From the NCBI RefSeq assembly GCF_003591515.1, contig NZ_QZCG01000008.1, positions 186,001 to 250,000 of the forward strand: a DNA stretch of 64,000 nucleotides. Reading direction: 5' to 3'. Within the stretch, counting starts at the first letter, position 1. The number at the start of each line of letters is the position of its first letter. The stretch is from Paracoccus onubensis. GTDB lineage: Bacteria; Pseudomonadota; Alphaproteobacteria; Rhodobacterales; Rhodobacteraceae. A model generated the notes under the pieces. The model saw only the letters and a program-made list of their open reading frames with translations. It did not search any database and had not been told where the DNA came from. A program made the translations under genes and the position numbers. This document shows, one piece after another, positions 52,535-61,230 of this stretch.

Positions 52535-52765
52535 ATGAGCCACCGCGGCAACTGTCACGACAACGCCGTCGCCGAAAGCTTCTTCAACCTGCTCAAGCGC
52601 AAACGGATCCGGCGCAGAACTTACCGGACACCGGCAGATGCAAGGCAGGACGTGTTCGATTTCATTGAGATGTTCTACAACCCGAAGCGCAAGCATGCGA
52701 GGAACGGGATACTGTCGCCCGCAGAGCTCAAGCGACGGATGATGATAAGACGCGAAGGTGTCTAA
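52535..52765 (+). pseudogene. IS3-family OrfB (DDE transposase) C-terminal fragment
   Basis: MSHRGNCHDNAVAESFFNLLKRKRIRRRTYRTPADARQDVFDFIEMFYNPKRKHARNGILSPAEL is the C-terminal third of an IS3-family integrase-type transposase, including the final catalytic Glu (in NAVAESFF) and the FYNPKRKH motif. The first two catalytic Asp residues are missing. After the stop, GTCTAAGAAACTCGGGG at about 52761-52777 resembles an IS3 right end. The fragment joins the IS66 TnpB remnant in a single chimeric frame. Confidence 0.8.
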
Positions 52766-52950
52766 GAAACTCGGGGTTATTCAGTCCATCAGGCTGTCGT
52801 CGTGTTCATGATAGAAGTCATCAACATCAGCACTTCAAGAACCCGGCCTCAGATTCAATGATCAATCAACACTCCAAGCCGAATACCCGACTATGGTAAG
52901 GCTGTTTTTTACCTTGCAAAACATATTTCCTTCAACAGCCTATGATAGGT

Positions 52951-53613
52951 TCACCCAAAACGTGTCAGCCGGTCATGAATTGAGCGGATATGCATCTCCA
53001 TCGCTTTACCGGCGGCGATCGCATCACGCTCGGACAGGGCCGCCAGAATGAGGCGGTGCTCGTGGCGATAGAGCTCTCGCGTGGCAGCAGAGAACGAGCC
53101 ACGCTTGAACTTGTCCCATTCGGGAGTACTGCGCAGATTGCGCAGCATTTCGTCGATGCTGGCAAAGATTGAATTCTGTGTCGCACGAGCAACACCGCGA
53201 TGGAACTGGATATCCCACTTCTCGAATTCGCTATATTCATCGGCGCGTTCGAAAAGATCCAACAGTTTCTGCATCTGCTCAAGATCAGGTACCCGCGCCC
53301 TGAGGGCAGCTTCGCGCGCGATGACTGGCTCGATCAGCAGCCGCGCATCCATCAATTCGATGGGAGAGGACGCCGCGGCGATATCCTGCGGCAGTGCCGC
53401 CATCTCGGCCACGAAAGTTCCGCGCCCGACATGCCGCGTGATGCGCCCTTCGTATTCCAGACGGGCAAGCGCCTTGCGAATCGTTGCACGGTTGACTTGC
53501 AGCCTTGCTGACAGTTCGCGCTCGGTCGGAAGTCGCGATCCGGGCGCGAATTCCTCTGACTTGATCAGTTCGCTCAATGCATCAATTGCACGGTCAGAAG
53601 TGTTTATCGGCAT
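52951..53613 (-). CDS. GntR-family regulator with FCD domain
   Basis: A 220-residue FadR-subfamily regulator. The winged helix is EEFAPGSRLPTERELSARLQVNRATIRKALARLEYEGRITRHVGRGTFVAEM (about 18-68). The C-terminal all-helical FCD domain has the metal/ligand residues in MDARLLIEPVIAREAALRA, WDIQFHRGVARATQN and YRHEHRLILAALSERDAIAAGKAMEMHIRSIHDRL. Such proteins usually bind small carboxylates, often through a bound metal. It is divergent from the second TTT transporter; ATTGGT repeats between them form its likely operators, the first adjoining its own start codon. Confidence 0.92.
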   Translation of the reverse strand: MPINTSDRAIDALSELIKSEEFAPGSRLPTERELSARLQVNRATIRKALARLEYEGRITRHVGRGTFVAEMAALPQDIAAASSPIELMDARLLIEPVIAREAALRARVPDLEQMQKLLDLFERADEYSEFEKWDIQFHRGVARATQNSIFASIDEMLRNLRSTPEWDKFKRGSFSAATRELYRHEHRLILAALSERDAIAAGKAMEMHIRSIHDRLTRFG

Positions 53614-53614
53614 A

Positions 53615-53684
53615 ATTGGTTGACCAATCTGGAATTTTGGTTGACTAATACTAAGCTATGCATAAAGATTGGTTCAAAATTGGT
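53615..53684. promoter_or_regulatory. Cluster of ATTGGT operator sites for the FCD regulator
   Basis: A perfect dyad ATTGGT-TG-ACCAAT lies at 53615-53628, next to the regulator ATG. A degenerate copy TTGGT-TG-ACTAA is at 53637-53648. Further ATTGGT half-sites are at 53668-53673 and 53679-53684, nearer the transporter. FadR-type regulators such as LldR and PdhR recognise TTGGT-Nn-ACCAA, so this array should control both divergent transcripts. The repeats are seen; binding is inferred. Confidence 0.75.
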
Positions 53685-53730
53685 CAATCATACCAAGTGA
53701 TCATATCCGACCTGGGGAGGAGAATCGGAC

Positions 53731-54729
53731 ATGAAGAATTTCGTCAGAAACGCAGGCTTCACCGCCATCGCGGCAATGGCGCTTGCCACTTACTTGAGCG
53801 TGCCCGCATTGGCACAGGATACGGATTATCCCGATGGCAACATCTCTATCACGATCCCGACTGGCGAAGGCGGGGGTGCCGACAGGGATGCGCGCGCGAT
53901 TACCAAAGTCTGGGCCAAATATTTGGAGCGCAACTCCGAATTCAGCTATTACCCCGGCGCTGCGGGACAGGTAGGCTATGAATTCTTCATGAAGAGCAAG
54001 GCCGACGGGACCCATCTGATGTTCAGCAACATTGGCCCCGAAGTCATAATGCTGGAGCTCCAGGACGTGCCGATCACGATCGGCGAGGACCTGGTGTATA
54101 TTCAGAAGACGAGCACCGAGCCGATGGCGATATGGGTTGGCGCAAATTCCAAGTTCGAGACACTGCAACAGTTGATCGAAGAGGCGAAGGAACGGCCGGT
54201 GACGATTTCTGTCAGCCGGTTGCCGCATCCAGCCTCGATTGGGATGTTGGCGCTGGGCGAGGCGACTGGCGCAGAATTTAACCTGATCCCGTATGGAGGC
54301 GGCAATCCGACCGCCATGGCCGCAATCACAGGCGAGGTCGATGCTTCTGCGTTGCCGCTCGCCAACCCGATCACCTTAGGACCGGAGGCCCGCGTTCTCG
54401 GCATTTTCGCAGACGAGAATCCGGTGCCGGACCAGACTGGCAATGCACCGACCGTGAACGAAGCCGCCGGAACCGATTTGCCGGCATTGACCAGTTCACG
54501 TGCCTTTGCCGTTCAGGCTTCGGTTCTCGAAGAATATCCTGAACGGGTCGAACTGCTGAAGAAAACCATCCGCGAAACGCTGGTCGATCCTGACTACGTC
54601 GCTGCGGTCGCGGCAGCTGGCGTTCCGGTCGAATTCATTGATCCGGGCGACCAGGAAGCGGCGATGGCCGAAGCAGCAGCGACGGCAGAACTGGCGACCA
54701 AATACCGTGACCTTCTGACCGGCGAATGA
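53731..54729 (+). CDS. TTT-family periplasmic substrate-binding protein (second system)
   Basis: A 332-residue exported receptor of the TctC/Bug type. The signal peptide ends at VPALAQ. The mature start YPDGNISITIPTGEGGGADRDARAITKVWAKYLERN corresponds to the ligand loop, but GEGGGADR replaces the usual PGGGWD/PGGSSD, so the ligand may differ from citrate. YYPGAAGQVGYEFFMK and PYGGGNPTAMAAITGEVDASALPLA are family features. AGGAG lies upstream of the ATG. It is the first gene of a plus-strand operon with permeases and catabolic genes, divergent from the GntR/FCD regulator. Confidence 0.88.
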   Translation: MKNFVRNAGFTAIAAMALATYLSVPALAQDTDYPDGNISITIPTGEGGGADRDARAITKVWAKYLERNSEFSYYPGAAGQVGYEFFMKSKADGTHLMFSNIGPEVIMLELQDVPITIGEDLVYIQKTSTEPMAIWVGANSKFETLQQLIEEAKERPVTISVSRLPHPASIGMLALGEATGAEFNLIPYGGGNPTAMAAITGEVDASALPLANPITLGPEARVLGIFADENPVPDQTGNAPTVNEAAGTDLPALTSSRAFAVQASVLEEYPERVELLKKTIRETLVDPDYVAAVAAAGVPVEFIDPGDQEAAMAEAAATAELATKYRDLLTGE

Positions 54730-54740
54730 TCGCTGAACTG

Positions 54741-54770
54741 CGGAACTGATTTTTTCAAACGGCTGTTCCG
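54741..54770 (+). other. Possible intercistronic stem-loop
   Basis: CGGAAC at 54741 pairs with GTTCCG at 54765 across an 18-base loop that contains TTTTTT. It follows the binding-protein gene by 11 bases and precedes the small permease, where a partial terminator or RNA-stability element is often found. The stem is short, so confidence is low. Confidence 0.35.
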
Positions 54771-54814
54771 TACCTTTTCATCTTTCTTGTCTGACATCAC
54801 ATGAGGGCAATTCG

Positions 54815-55312
54815 ATGACCGAGAAACAGGCCGCCTCGAAACCGGTCGGTGCCGACCTTATACTGCCAGTCTGTGCCGCGCTCTATGCCCTTTACTATGT
54901 CTGGTCGGTCTGGGATTTCCCGGCCGAGGCGCAGTTCAGTGGCATCATGCTGGCAGGATTGCTTCTTTTGCTGGTGACCATCTACCTGATCCGCGTACTG
55001 CGCGGCCTCGCCAGCGCCCGTTATTCAATGGGTTTCGGTGATTTGTTCGGGCCACGTGAATCCCGGCGAAGCCGCTCCGTGTTCTTCTGTCTCATGCTGG
55101 CGGCGCTTGTGCTGGTGCCTTGGCTGGGCTTCACCCTGACCACATTCAGCTTTCTGGCTTCTTCATTTATCGCGCTTGGGGTTCGCCCGTTCTGGCGTGC
55201 AGTCCAGATTGCCGCCGTCGGCGGATTGGTCGGGTGGTTCTTTTTCATCTTTCTTTTGGGCACGCATTTTCCCAAAGGCCCGTTCGAGCTTCTGGTCGAG
55301 GCACTGATCTGA
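54815..55312 (+). CDS. TTT-family small permease (TctB type, second system)
   Basis: A 165-residue membrane protein with four predicted spans (about 10-30, 40-62, 88-108, 115-160). DLILPVCAALYALYYVWSVWDFPAEAQFSGIMLAGLLLLLVTIYLIRVLRG is a typical TctB N-terminal half, and the last spans end in FFIFLLGTHFPKGPFELLVEALI, matching the conserved TctB terminus. The assignment rests on topology and position. Its stop overlaps the start of the large permease (TGATG). Confidence 0.85.
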   Translation: MTEKQAASKPVGADLILPVCAALYALYYVWSVWDFPAEAQFSGIMLAGLLLLLVTIYLIRVLRGLASARYSMGFGDLFGPRESRRSRSVFFCLMLAALVLVPWLGFTLTTFSFLASSFIALGVRPFWRAVQIAAVGGLVGWFFFIFLLGTHFPKGPFELLVEALI

Positions 55313-56847
55313 TGGAATACGATCTCGCTACGGTCTCAGGTCTGTTCGGTCATGCCTTCAGCATGTGGTGGATCATGATCCCGGCGATCATGGTCGGTCT
55401 CGTGGCGGGTGCCGTACCCGGATTTGCGGCGCATAACACGATCATCATCCTGCTGCCCCTGACACTGGCTTTGAATGTAGAATTGGCGCTGACCTTCATG
55501 GTTTCGCTTTATTGTGCATCGCATCTTGGCTGCGGCATCCCCGCGATCCTCGTCAACATTCCAGGCACAGGCGGCGCGGCGGCGACGACGCTGGACGGCT
55601 ATCCGATGACCAAGAACGGCCAAGCGGTAAAGGCACTGGCACTGTGTTTCGTTGCATCAGTACTTGGCGGGCTCATCAGTTCAATCGTCACGCTGTTCGC
55701 TTTGCCGATGCTCTCGAAAGTCGGATATTACATCCACAGTGTCGAAATGGTCGTCGTCATGCTGTTCGGCCTTGCGCTGATTGCCTCTATTGCGGCGCAA
55801 GATATGCTGAAGGGACTGATTGCGGGGGCATTCGGGTTGATGCTGGGCGCAATGGGTGCGGACCATATCTATGCCACGCCCCGCGGCACCTTCGGCTTTC
55901 TGGCACTGTTCGACGGAGTGCCGCTGGTTCCTGCACTGATCGGGCTTTTCGCGATTTCAGAAGCGCTGGTCATGCTCGAGGAAACGACCCTGGTCAAACA
56001 GGGAAGTCAGTCCAGAGGCCGCGTGACATGGCGAGAAAGCGCGAAAGAAATCTTTCATGCTTTTACCTATTGGTGGCAGATCGTCTGGACTTCGATCCTG
56101 GGATTGATCATCGGTGCCTTGCCGGGTGCAGGGGCAAGTATCGCCTCTTTCGTGGCGTATCAGCAAAGCCTCTTCTTCTCGAAGACACCCGAGAAATTCG
56201 GCACGGGCCACCCGCAGGGCGTGATTGCGCCAGAATCCGCGAACAACGGCGTCACCACAGGCACGCTGGTTCCGCTTCTCGCGATTGGTGTTCCTGGCGG
56301 CAGCACGGCAGCGGTGATGATGATCGTGCTGCAGTTTCATGGTGTTCCCTTTGGGCCGCGTCTCTTCGTCGAACAACCTCAGCTGGCCTATGGGGTGATC
56401 GCGGTGATGGCCGTGTCCTATATCATGATGATCCCGTTCATGTTCCCAATGGTCCGCTACATGTCGCGGATCACTGTGATCTCGACGGTTTATCTGGCGC
56501 CCTTCATTGTGGCCTTTACTCTGGTCGGCGCGTTCGTCCCGCGCGGATTCATCTTTGACATGGGTGTCGCGGTCGCATTCGGGGTAATCGGCTATATCGC
56601 GCGCAAGACCGGCTATCATGTCGCGGCGATCCTGATCGGTGTGATCCTCGGGCCACTGATCGAACGATCGTTTCTGCTGGCGATGCGGATTTCAGGCAAC
56701 GATCCGATGGTCATGTTCTCGTCGACCATCGGCAATGTCCTTTGGGTCATGCTGATCCTGACCCTCGCCCTGCCTCCGCTGATGCAGCGGCGTCGCGCCT
56801 GGCTGGAACGGCAGACGTCAAAGTCGCATGCAGGGCCGGATGCATGA
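55312..56847 (+). CDS. TTT-family large permease (TctA type, second system)
   Basis: A 511-residue, multi-span permease. The signature appears as VAGAVPGFAAHNTIIILLPLTLALNVELALTFMVSLYCASHLGCGIPAILVNIPGTGGAAATTLDGYPMTKNGQ. The usual PG-GP-TA and [14 protein letters not shown] motifs are thus recognisable but altered, for example GFAAHNT in place of GIGPALT and ASHLGCGIPAIL in place of GSTTSILL. The second repeat has GALPGAGASIASFVAYQQS and GVIAPESANNGVTTGTLVPLLAIGVPGGSTAAVMM. This divergence suggests a substrate unlike classical tricarboxylates. Its stop overlaps the next gene by four bases. Confidence 0.9.
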   Translation: MEYDLATVSGLFGHAFSMWWIMIPAIMVGLVAGAVPGFAAHNTIIILLPLTLALNVELALTFMVSLYCASHLGCGIPAILVNIPGTGGAAATTLDGYPMTKNGQAVKALALCFVASVLGGLISSIVTLFALPMLSKVGYYIHSVEMVVVMLFGLALIASIAAQDMLKGLIAGAFGLMLGAMGADHIYATPRGTFGFLALFDGVPLVPALIGLFAISEALVMLEETTLVKQGSQSRGRVTWRESAKEIFHAFTYWWQIVWTSILGLIIGALPGAGASIASFVAYQQSLFFSKTPEKFGTGHPQGVIAPESANNGVTTGTLVPLLAIGVPGGSTAAVMMIVLQFHGVPFGPRLFVEQPQLAYGVIAVMAVSYIMMIPFMFPMVRYMSRITVISTVYLAPFIVAFTLVGAFVPRGFIFDMGVAVAFGVIGYIARKTGYHVAAILIGVILGPLIERSFLLAMRISGNDPMVMFSSTIGNVLWVMLILTLALPPLMQRRRAWLERQTSKSHAGPDA

Positions 56848-58136
56848 GTTCCGCCAACAAAAATCACAGCGCCAGACCGCCACATGCTCACCGTGTACGC
56901 GAGATTGCAGCACTGGACATTCCCGGCGGCGGCCAGGTGGTGGTTCAGGGCAATCATGTGTTTGTCGGACATATGAAGCCGCCTCACGGCACCACGATCA
57001 TCGACGTGACCGATCGCACCTGTCCACGCATTGTAGCGCGGATCAGGCTGGATGATGACAGTTCGCATACCCACAAAGTGCGTGTGATCGGCGATCTGAT
57101 GATCACCAATGTCGAACAGAACGACCGCCATGCCAAACGCCGGGCTAATGCCATTCCCGGCGCCGAGGCGGCATTGCGAAAAGAACTGGGCCGCGACCCT
57201 GACGAGACAGAGATCGCGGCACGTATCGGAGCCGAAGCTTCGGACATGGCAAGGCTGCGGATCATGACCGGTCAGATCTATAACGAAGGCGGCTTCAGGC
57301 TCTGGGACATCAGTGATCGCACGAACCCTCGGCTTTTGACGCATCATCGGACCGGAGGCGTCGGGGTTCATCGCTTTGATGCTGACGAACGCCATGCCTA
57401 TATCTCAACTGAAATGGATGGCTACAAAGGCAACGTTCTGGTTGTCTATGACATCACCAAGCCAGCGCGACCGGTTGAGATCGGTCGCTGGTGGCTACCC
57501 GGCCAGCACCTCGCCGGCGGCGAACGGCCGACATGGACCGGGCTCAGGCACAGGCTTCATCATGCGATGAAATGCGGCGATGAATTATGGGCAGCGGTCT
57601 GGCATGCCGGGTTTCAGGTCATCGACGCCCGCGATCTGGCACAGATGAAGACAATTGGCAGCTACGATTATCATCCCGCCGTACCGGAGCCGACACACAC
57701 GGCCATGCCGTTCGAACAACAGATAGGCGGCCGCCGGGTCGCTGCCGTCATCGACGAAGAACACGACCACCTTCATGGTCGCCTGCACGGTTTCCTTTGG
57801 CTTTTCGATGTGACCGACCTCGGCAACATGAAACCGCTGTCGATCTTCTCACTCGATGAAAGCGCCTCACCCTACAGCCGCTCGCCGGGCCGGTTTGGGG
57901 CGCATCAGTTCTATGAACGGCTGGACGGCACGCTGATCTATGCCGCGTGGTTTTCGGGAGGCCTGCGGATCATCGATGCTGCCGATCCGGAACTGCCGGT
58001 CGAGGTGGGATATTTCGTACCCGAACCCATGGGCGATGAACCTGCCCCGCAATCCAACGACGTTGCCGTGGGCGACGACGGCACCATCTATCTGCTGGAT
58101 CGCAACCGGGGTCTCAGCATCCTGACCTTCGAATAG
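56844..58136 (+). CDS. LVIVD-repeat beta-propeller protein
   Basis: A 430-residue protein made of repeated beta-propeller blades of the LVIVD type: GTTIIDVTDRTCPRIVARI, GGFRLWDISDRTNPRLLTHH, NVLVVYDITKPARPVEIGRW, AGFQVIDARDLAQMKTIGSY, FLWLFDVTDLGNMKPLSIF and GGLRIIDAADPELPVEVGYF. No signal peptide is visible, so it would be cytoplasmic, unlike many LVIVD proteins. The ATG at 56844 overlaps the permease stop (ATGA); a longer in-frame start at 56742 lies within the permease. Several His residues in conserved positions (HTHKVR, VGVHRFD, HHAMKCG, HLHGRLHG) could bind metal. It may be a lactonase or hydrolase acting on the imported compound; function is unproven. Confidence 0.85.
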   Translation: MSSANKNHSARPPHAHRVREIAALDIPGGGQVVVQGNHVFVGHMKPPHGTTIIDVTDRTCPRIVARIRLDDDSSHTHKVRVIGDLMITNVEQNDRHAKRRANAIPGAEAALRKELGRDPDETEIAARIGAEASDMARLRIMTGQIYNEGGFRLWDISDRTNPRLLTHHRTGGVGVHRFDADERHAYISTEMDGYKGNVLVVYDITKPARPVEIGRWWLPGQHLAGGERPTWTGLRHRLHHAMKCGDELWAAVWHAGFQVIDARDLAQMKTIGSYDYHPAVPEPTHTAMPFEQQIGGRRVAAVIDEEHDHLHGRLHGFLWLFDVTDLGNMKPLSIFSLDESASPYSRSPGRFGAHQFYERLDGTLIYAAWFSGGLRIIDAADPELPVEVGYFVPEPMGDEPAPQSNDVAVGDDGTIYLLDRNRGLSILTFE

Positions 58137-58192
58137 CGCATGGCGGGCGACCGCCCCCACGCAACGCCAACTCATTTCAAAAGGAGGGCAAA

Positions 58193-59125
58193 ATGGATGA
58201 GCTATATACTGCCGAGGCCGTAGAGGGCATTGCCCACGAGTCTGTGTCGCAGGGTCAGAAGCTGTTCATCTGGCAGAAACCCAGGGTGTTCGACGGTCCG
58301 TCCCGCGGAACCATCCTGTTCGTCCACGGCTCGTCCATGGCCAGCCAGCCAACCTTCGATCTTCAGGTCGAGAGCAAACCCTACGCTTCGGTGATGAACT
58401 GGTTCGCCAGCCGCGGCTTTGACACCTGGTGCTTCGACTGTCGAGGTTATGGTCGGTCCTACAAGGGCGACGACGTGCTGGCCACAATCAGCGACGGGGC
58501 CGACGATGCGCTGGCTGCCGCCGAATATATCGCCGATCAGGGCGTTGAGGGACCGCTTTTGGTTTATGGCATCTCGTCGGGCGCGTTGCGCGCTGCCCTG
58601 TTTTCGCAGCGCAATCCCGACCGCGTTGCCCGCGTCGCACTGGATGCCATGGTCTGGACCGGTAAGGGAAGCCCCACGCTGGAACAGCGCCGGACAAAAC
58701 TGGACCAGTGGCGCGGCACCACGCGTCGCCCGCAGAATGCCGAATTCATGTGGTCAATCTTTAACCGCGACCACCCCGGCACAGTCCACGACGATTTCGC
58801 CCAGCCATTCATCGACCAGGTGCTGGAACTGGACGATTCCATGCCGAACGGCACCTATATCGACATGTGTGCGAACCTGCCGCTTGTCGATCCGGCCAAG
58901 CTGGCCATGCCGGTGGCAATTATGCGCGGTGAATACGACGGCATCGCCAGCATGGAAGACCTGCTGGATTTCTTTGCACTTCTGCCGAACGCCGACAAGG
59001 AATTCGCGGTGATGCCCGGTATTTCTCATGCTTCGTTCGCGCAGAAGAATTTCATGATTGCCTACCAGATCCTGCATGCGTTCTACACGCGCCCCAAGCA
59101 GTTGTATCGAGTCGGAGATCATTGA
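58193..59125 (+). CDS. Alpha/beta-hydrolase fold protein
   Basis: A 310-residue cytoplasmic hydrolase. The oxyanion region is TILFVHGSSMAS, WCFDCRGYGRSYKG is the strand-4 turn, and the nucleophile Ser is in LLVYGISSGALRAALFSQRNPDRVARVAL. The acid is in MRGEYDGIASMEDL and the catalytic His in VMPGISHASFAQKN. A ribosome-binding site AAGGAGGG precedes the ATG at 58193. It follows the LVIVD gene by 56 bases in the same operon as the TTT transporter. It probably hydrolyses an ester or C-C bond in the same pathway as the following FAH-family enzyme; the substrate is unknown. Confidence 0.88.
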   Translation: MDELYTAEAVEGIAHESVSQGQKLFIWQKPRVFDGPSRGTILFVHGSSMASQPTFDLQVESKPYASVMNWFASRGFDTWCFDCRGYGRSYKGDDVLATISDGADDALAAAEYIADQGVEGPLLVYGISSGALRAALFSQRNPDRVARVALDAMVWTGKGSPTLEQRRTKLDQWRGTTRRPQNAEFMWSIFNRDHPGTVHDDFAQPFIDQVLELDDSMPNGTYIDMCANLPLVDPAKLAMPVAIMRGEYDGIASMEDLLDFFALLPNADKEFAVMPGISHASFAQKNFMIAYQILHAFYTRPKQLYRVGDH

Positions 59126-59152
59126 GAAGGTGTATCAAGAAAGGAAGACAGA

Positions 59153-60013
59153 ATGAAATTTGTGTGCTACCGCGATGGCGGCGAAGAACTTCTGGGTCTG
59201 GTCGAAGATGACATGGTTCGTGCCCTTGACGGCTACCGTGGTGATCTCGTGGGTCTCATCGAACAATTCGACAGCTTGAAATTCTCGCTTCAACCCAAGG
59301 GCGAGGCGATTCCAATCGACGATATCGAACTTCTCGCTCCGATCCCGCGACCGCGGCGCAACATCTTCTGCGTGGGCAAGAACTACCGGGAACATGCCCG
59401 CGAATTTGCCGGCAGCGGCTATGAGGCGGGGGCGAAGAAAGGTGCAGAAATCGACGAATTTCCTGCCGTCTTTACCAAGCCTGCCTCAACCGTCATCGCC
59501 TCTCGACAGGATGTCGATCTGCACGCCGACATAACCGATTCCGTCGATTACGAAATTGAACTGTCCCTGATCATCGGCAAGCGCGGCAAGAACATCGCGG
59601 CCGAGCGGGCGTATGAGCATATCTGGGGCTATACGATCATCAACGATGTGACCGCCCGGGACCGTCAGAAGCAGCACAAGCAATGGTTCTTAGGCAAGTC
59701 ACTGGACACGTTCTGCCCGATGGGACCTTGGGCCGTGACCGCCGATGAGATAGAACCGGAAAACCTGGATCTCGAGACACGCGTAAACGGCGAAATACGC
59801 CAGAACGCAAACACGCGCGACCTGATCTTCAGCATTCCCAGTCTGGTCGCCACGATCTCGGCAGGGCTGACGCTTATGCCGGGAGACATTATCGCGACCG
59901 GGACACCGGCTGGCGTTGGCATCGGGTTCAACCCGCCCAAGTTTCTTCAGTCGGGTGACATAGTCGAAATGGGCATAACGGGACTGGGAACACTGACCAA
60001 TACCTTCAGATGA
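59153..60013 (+). CDS. Fumarylacetoacetate hydrolase-family enzyme
   Basis: A 286-residue enzyme of the FAH superfamily (hydrolases, isomerases and decarboxylases of oxo-acids). Features are an N-terminal domain of about 65 residues, PIPRPRRNIFCVGKNYREHAREF, then FTKPASTVIASRQDVDLHADITDSVDYEIELSLIIGKRGKNI with metal-ligand Glu residues. GYTIINDVTARDRQKQHKQWFLGKSLDTFCPMGPWAV and GDIIATGTPAGVGIGFNPPKFLQSGDIVEMGI complete the signature. It is 27 bases after the hydrolase gene and is the last gene of the operon before a likely terminator. It would act on an acyl-pyruvate or 2-oxo-3-ene-dioate type intermediate. Confidence 0.92.
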   Translation: MKFVCYRDGGEELLGLVEDDMVRALDGYRGDLVGLIEQFDSLKFSLQPKGEAIPIDDIELLAPIPRPRRNIFCVGKNYREHAREFAGSGYEAGAKKGAEIDEFPAVFTKPASTVIASRQDVDLHADITDSVDYEIELSLIIGKRGKNIAAERAYEHIWGYTIINDVTARDRQKQHKQWFLGKSLDTFCPMGPWAVTADEIEPENLDLETRVNGEIRQNANTRDLIFSIPSLVATISAGLTLMPGDIIATGTPAGVGIGFNPPKFLQSGDIVEMGITGLGTLTNTFR

Positions 60014-60038
60014 TCTTGCCCAAAAGAACCATGCGAGA

Positions 60039-60062
60039 GGCGGGTATGGATACGCGCCTTTT
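60039..60062 (+). terminator. Probable terminator after the FAH-family gene
   Basis: GGCGGGTAT and ATACGCGCC form a 9-bp stem with one mismatch and a very short loop, followed by TTTT. It begins 26 bases after the stop of the last operon gene. Stem quality is moderate. Confidence 0.5.
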
Positions 60063-60459
60063 CCACATCTCCATAGTTGCAAGTAACCGCTGTGCAATGT
60101 CCGAAGCAGTCACAAACCGCCCGAATGCCGCCTGACGCTGCTTACACCAACTGTGCTCGCACTTTTAGCGAATTGCTTTCTGTACATTGCTGCCCGCTGC
60201 GCAGCCCACAGCATCCTGATGCGCCATACCGGCAGTTGAAAGTCTGCTTCGGAGAAAACGGCTGCTGAATCTTGCAGATGAAGTGAAAGCAATGCAGCGC
60301 GATAGCCGAATGTCGTGAAAGGGTAGCACCCGATCTTCTGCACTTGCGGAACAAACGAAACAAACGCGATAATCAAACCTTCCGCTCATCCCGACCGTCT
60401 TTCACCGCCGAGTTTCTGGCGGAACAGGCTAGCGCAATCTCAAGACCGGAGACAAAGCC
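60063..60459. other. Intergenic stretch without a recognisable gene
   Basis: Several short ORFs are open on both strands but none shows family resemblance or a ribosome-binding site. The composition is more AT-rich than the neighbouring genes, and the segment looks like decayed sequence. The last 60 bases contain the leader of the TauE/SafE gene, with CCGGAG before its GTG start. Confidence 0.5.
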
Positions 60460-61230
60460 GTGATCCAAACGTTTCTACAGATACTGGCACCATCGGGGGT
60501 CGGCGAACTCGCAATGGCTGCGCTGCTGGCGGCGAGCTTTGTGGCGTCGTTCATCACGGTGGCATTCGGACTGGGTGGCGGTGCAGTTCTGTTGGCTATC
60601 ATGGCCTCGTTGGTTCCTCCGGCTGCGTTGATCCCCGCGCATGGCGTTATCCAGGCCGGCTCGAATCTGGGCCGCGCCGCGCTGACTCTGAAGCACGTTC
60701 ACTGGCCAGCCATTCCGACCTTTGTCCTGGGTTCGATCATCGGTGCGGCAAGCGGAGGAATGTTGGTCATCGGCTTGCCACCTGCGCTCGTGCAAACCGG
60801 TGTGGGGTTGTTCATCATCTGGTCGGTGCTGGGCCGCCCGCCCCGGCAGCTGCGTGACTGGCCCGTTCTGGTTGGCGCGTTTTCGTCCTTCCTGACGATG
60901 TTCTTCGGCGCGACCGGCATGTTCGTCGCGGTCTATACAAAGGCGCTGAAACTGCCCCGACATGGCTTCGTCGCCACCCACGCAACACTGATGACCGTTC
61001 AGCACGGCATCAAGACGATAACTTTCGGACTACTGGGCTTTGCCTTTGCCGATTGGCTGCCGTTCATAGCCGCAATGATGATCTGCGGTTTCGCCGGGAC
61101 GCTGGCCGGCCGGATGGTGCTGAATCGGCTCGACGACAGATGGTTCCGCCGCATCCTCGACACGATCCTGTTGCTTGTCGCCGCCAGGCTAGTGATTGCC
61201 GGTGTCGTTGATCTTTTCAGGCTATCATGA
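60460..61230 (+). CDS. TauE/SafE family sulfite exporter-like permease
   Basis: A 256-residue membrane protein with about eight spans. Its two half-repeats each carry the family glycine-rich turn: SFVASFITVAFGLGGGAVLLAIMASLVPPAALIPAHGVIQAGSNLGRA in the first and FSSFLTMFFGATGMFVAVYTKALKLPRHGFVATHATLMTVQHGIKT in the second. This family exports sulfite, sulfoacetate or other small anions. It is 49 kb from the tau genes, so a link to taurine-derived sulfite is possible but unsupported by position. The GTG start at 60460 has GGAG nine bases upstream. No operon partner is visible. Confidence 0.9.
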   Translation: MIQTFLQILAPSGVGELAMAALLAASFVASFITVAFGLGGGAVLLAIMASLVPPAALIPAHGVIQAGSNLGRAALTLKHVHWPAIPTFVLGSIIGAASGGMLVIGLPPALVQTGVGLFIIWSVLGRPPRQLRDWPVLVGAFSSFLTMFFGATGMFVAVYTKALKLPRHGFVATHATLMTVQHGIKTITFGLLGFAFADWLPFIAAMMICGFAGTLAGRMVLNRLDDRWFRRILDTILLLVAARLVIAGVVDLFRLS

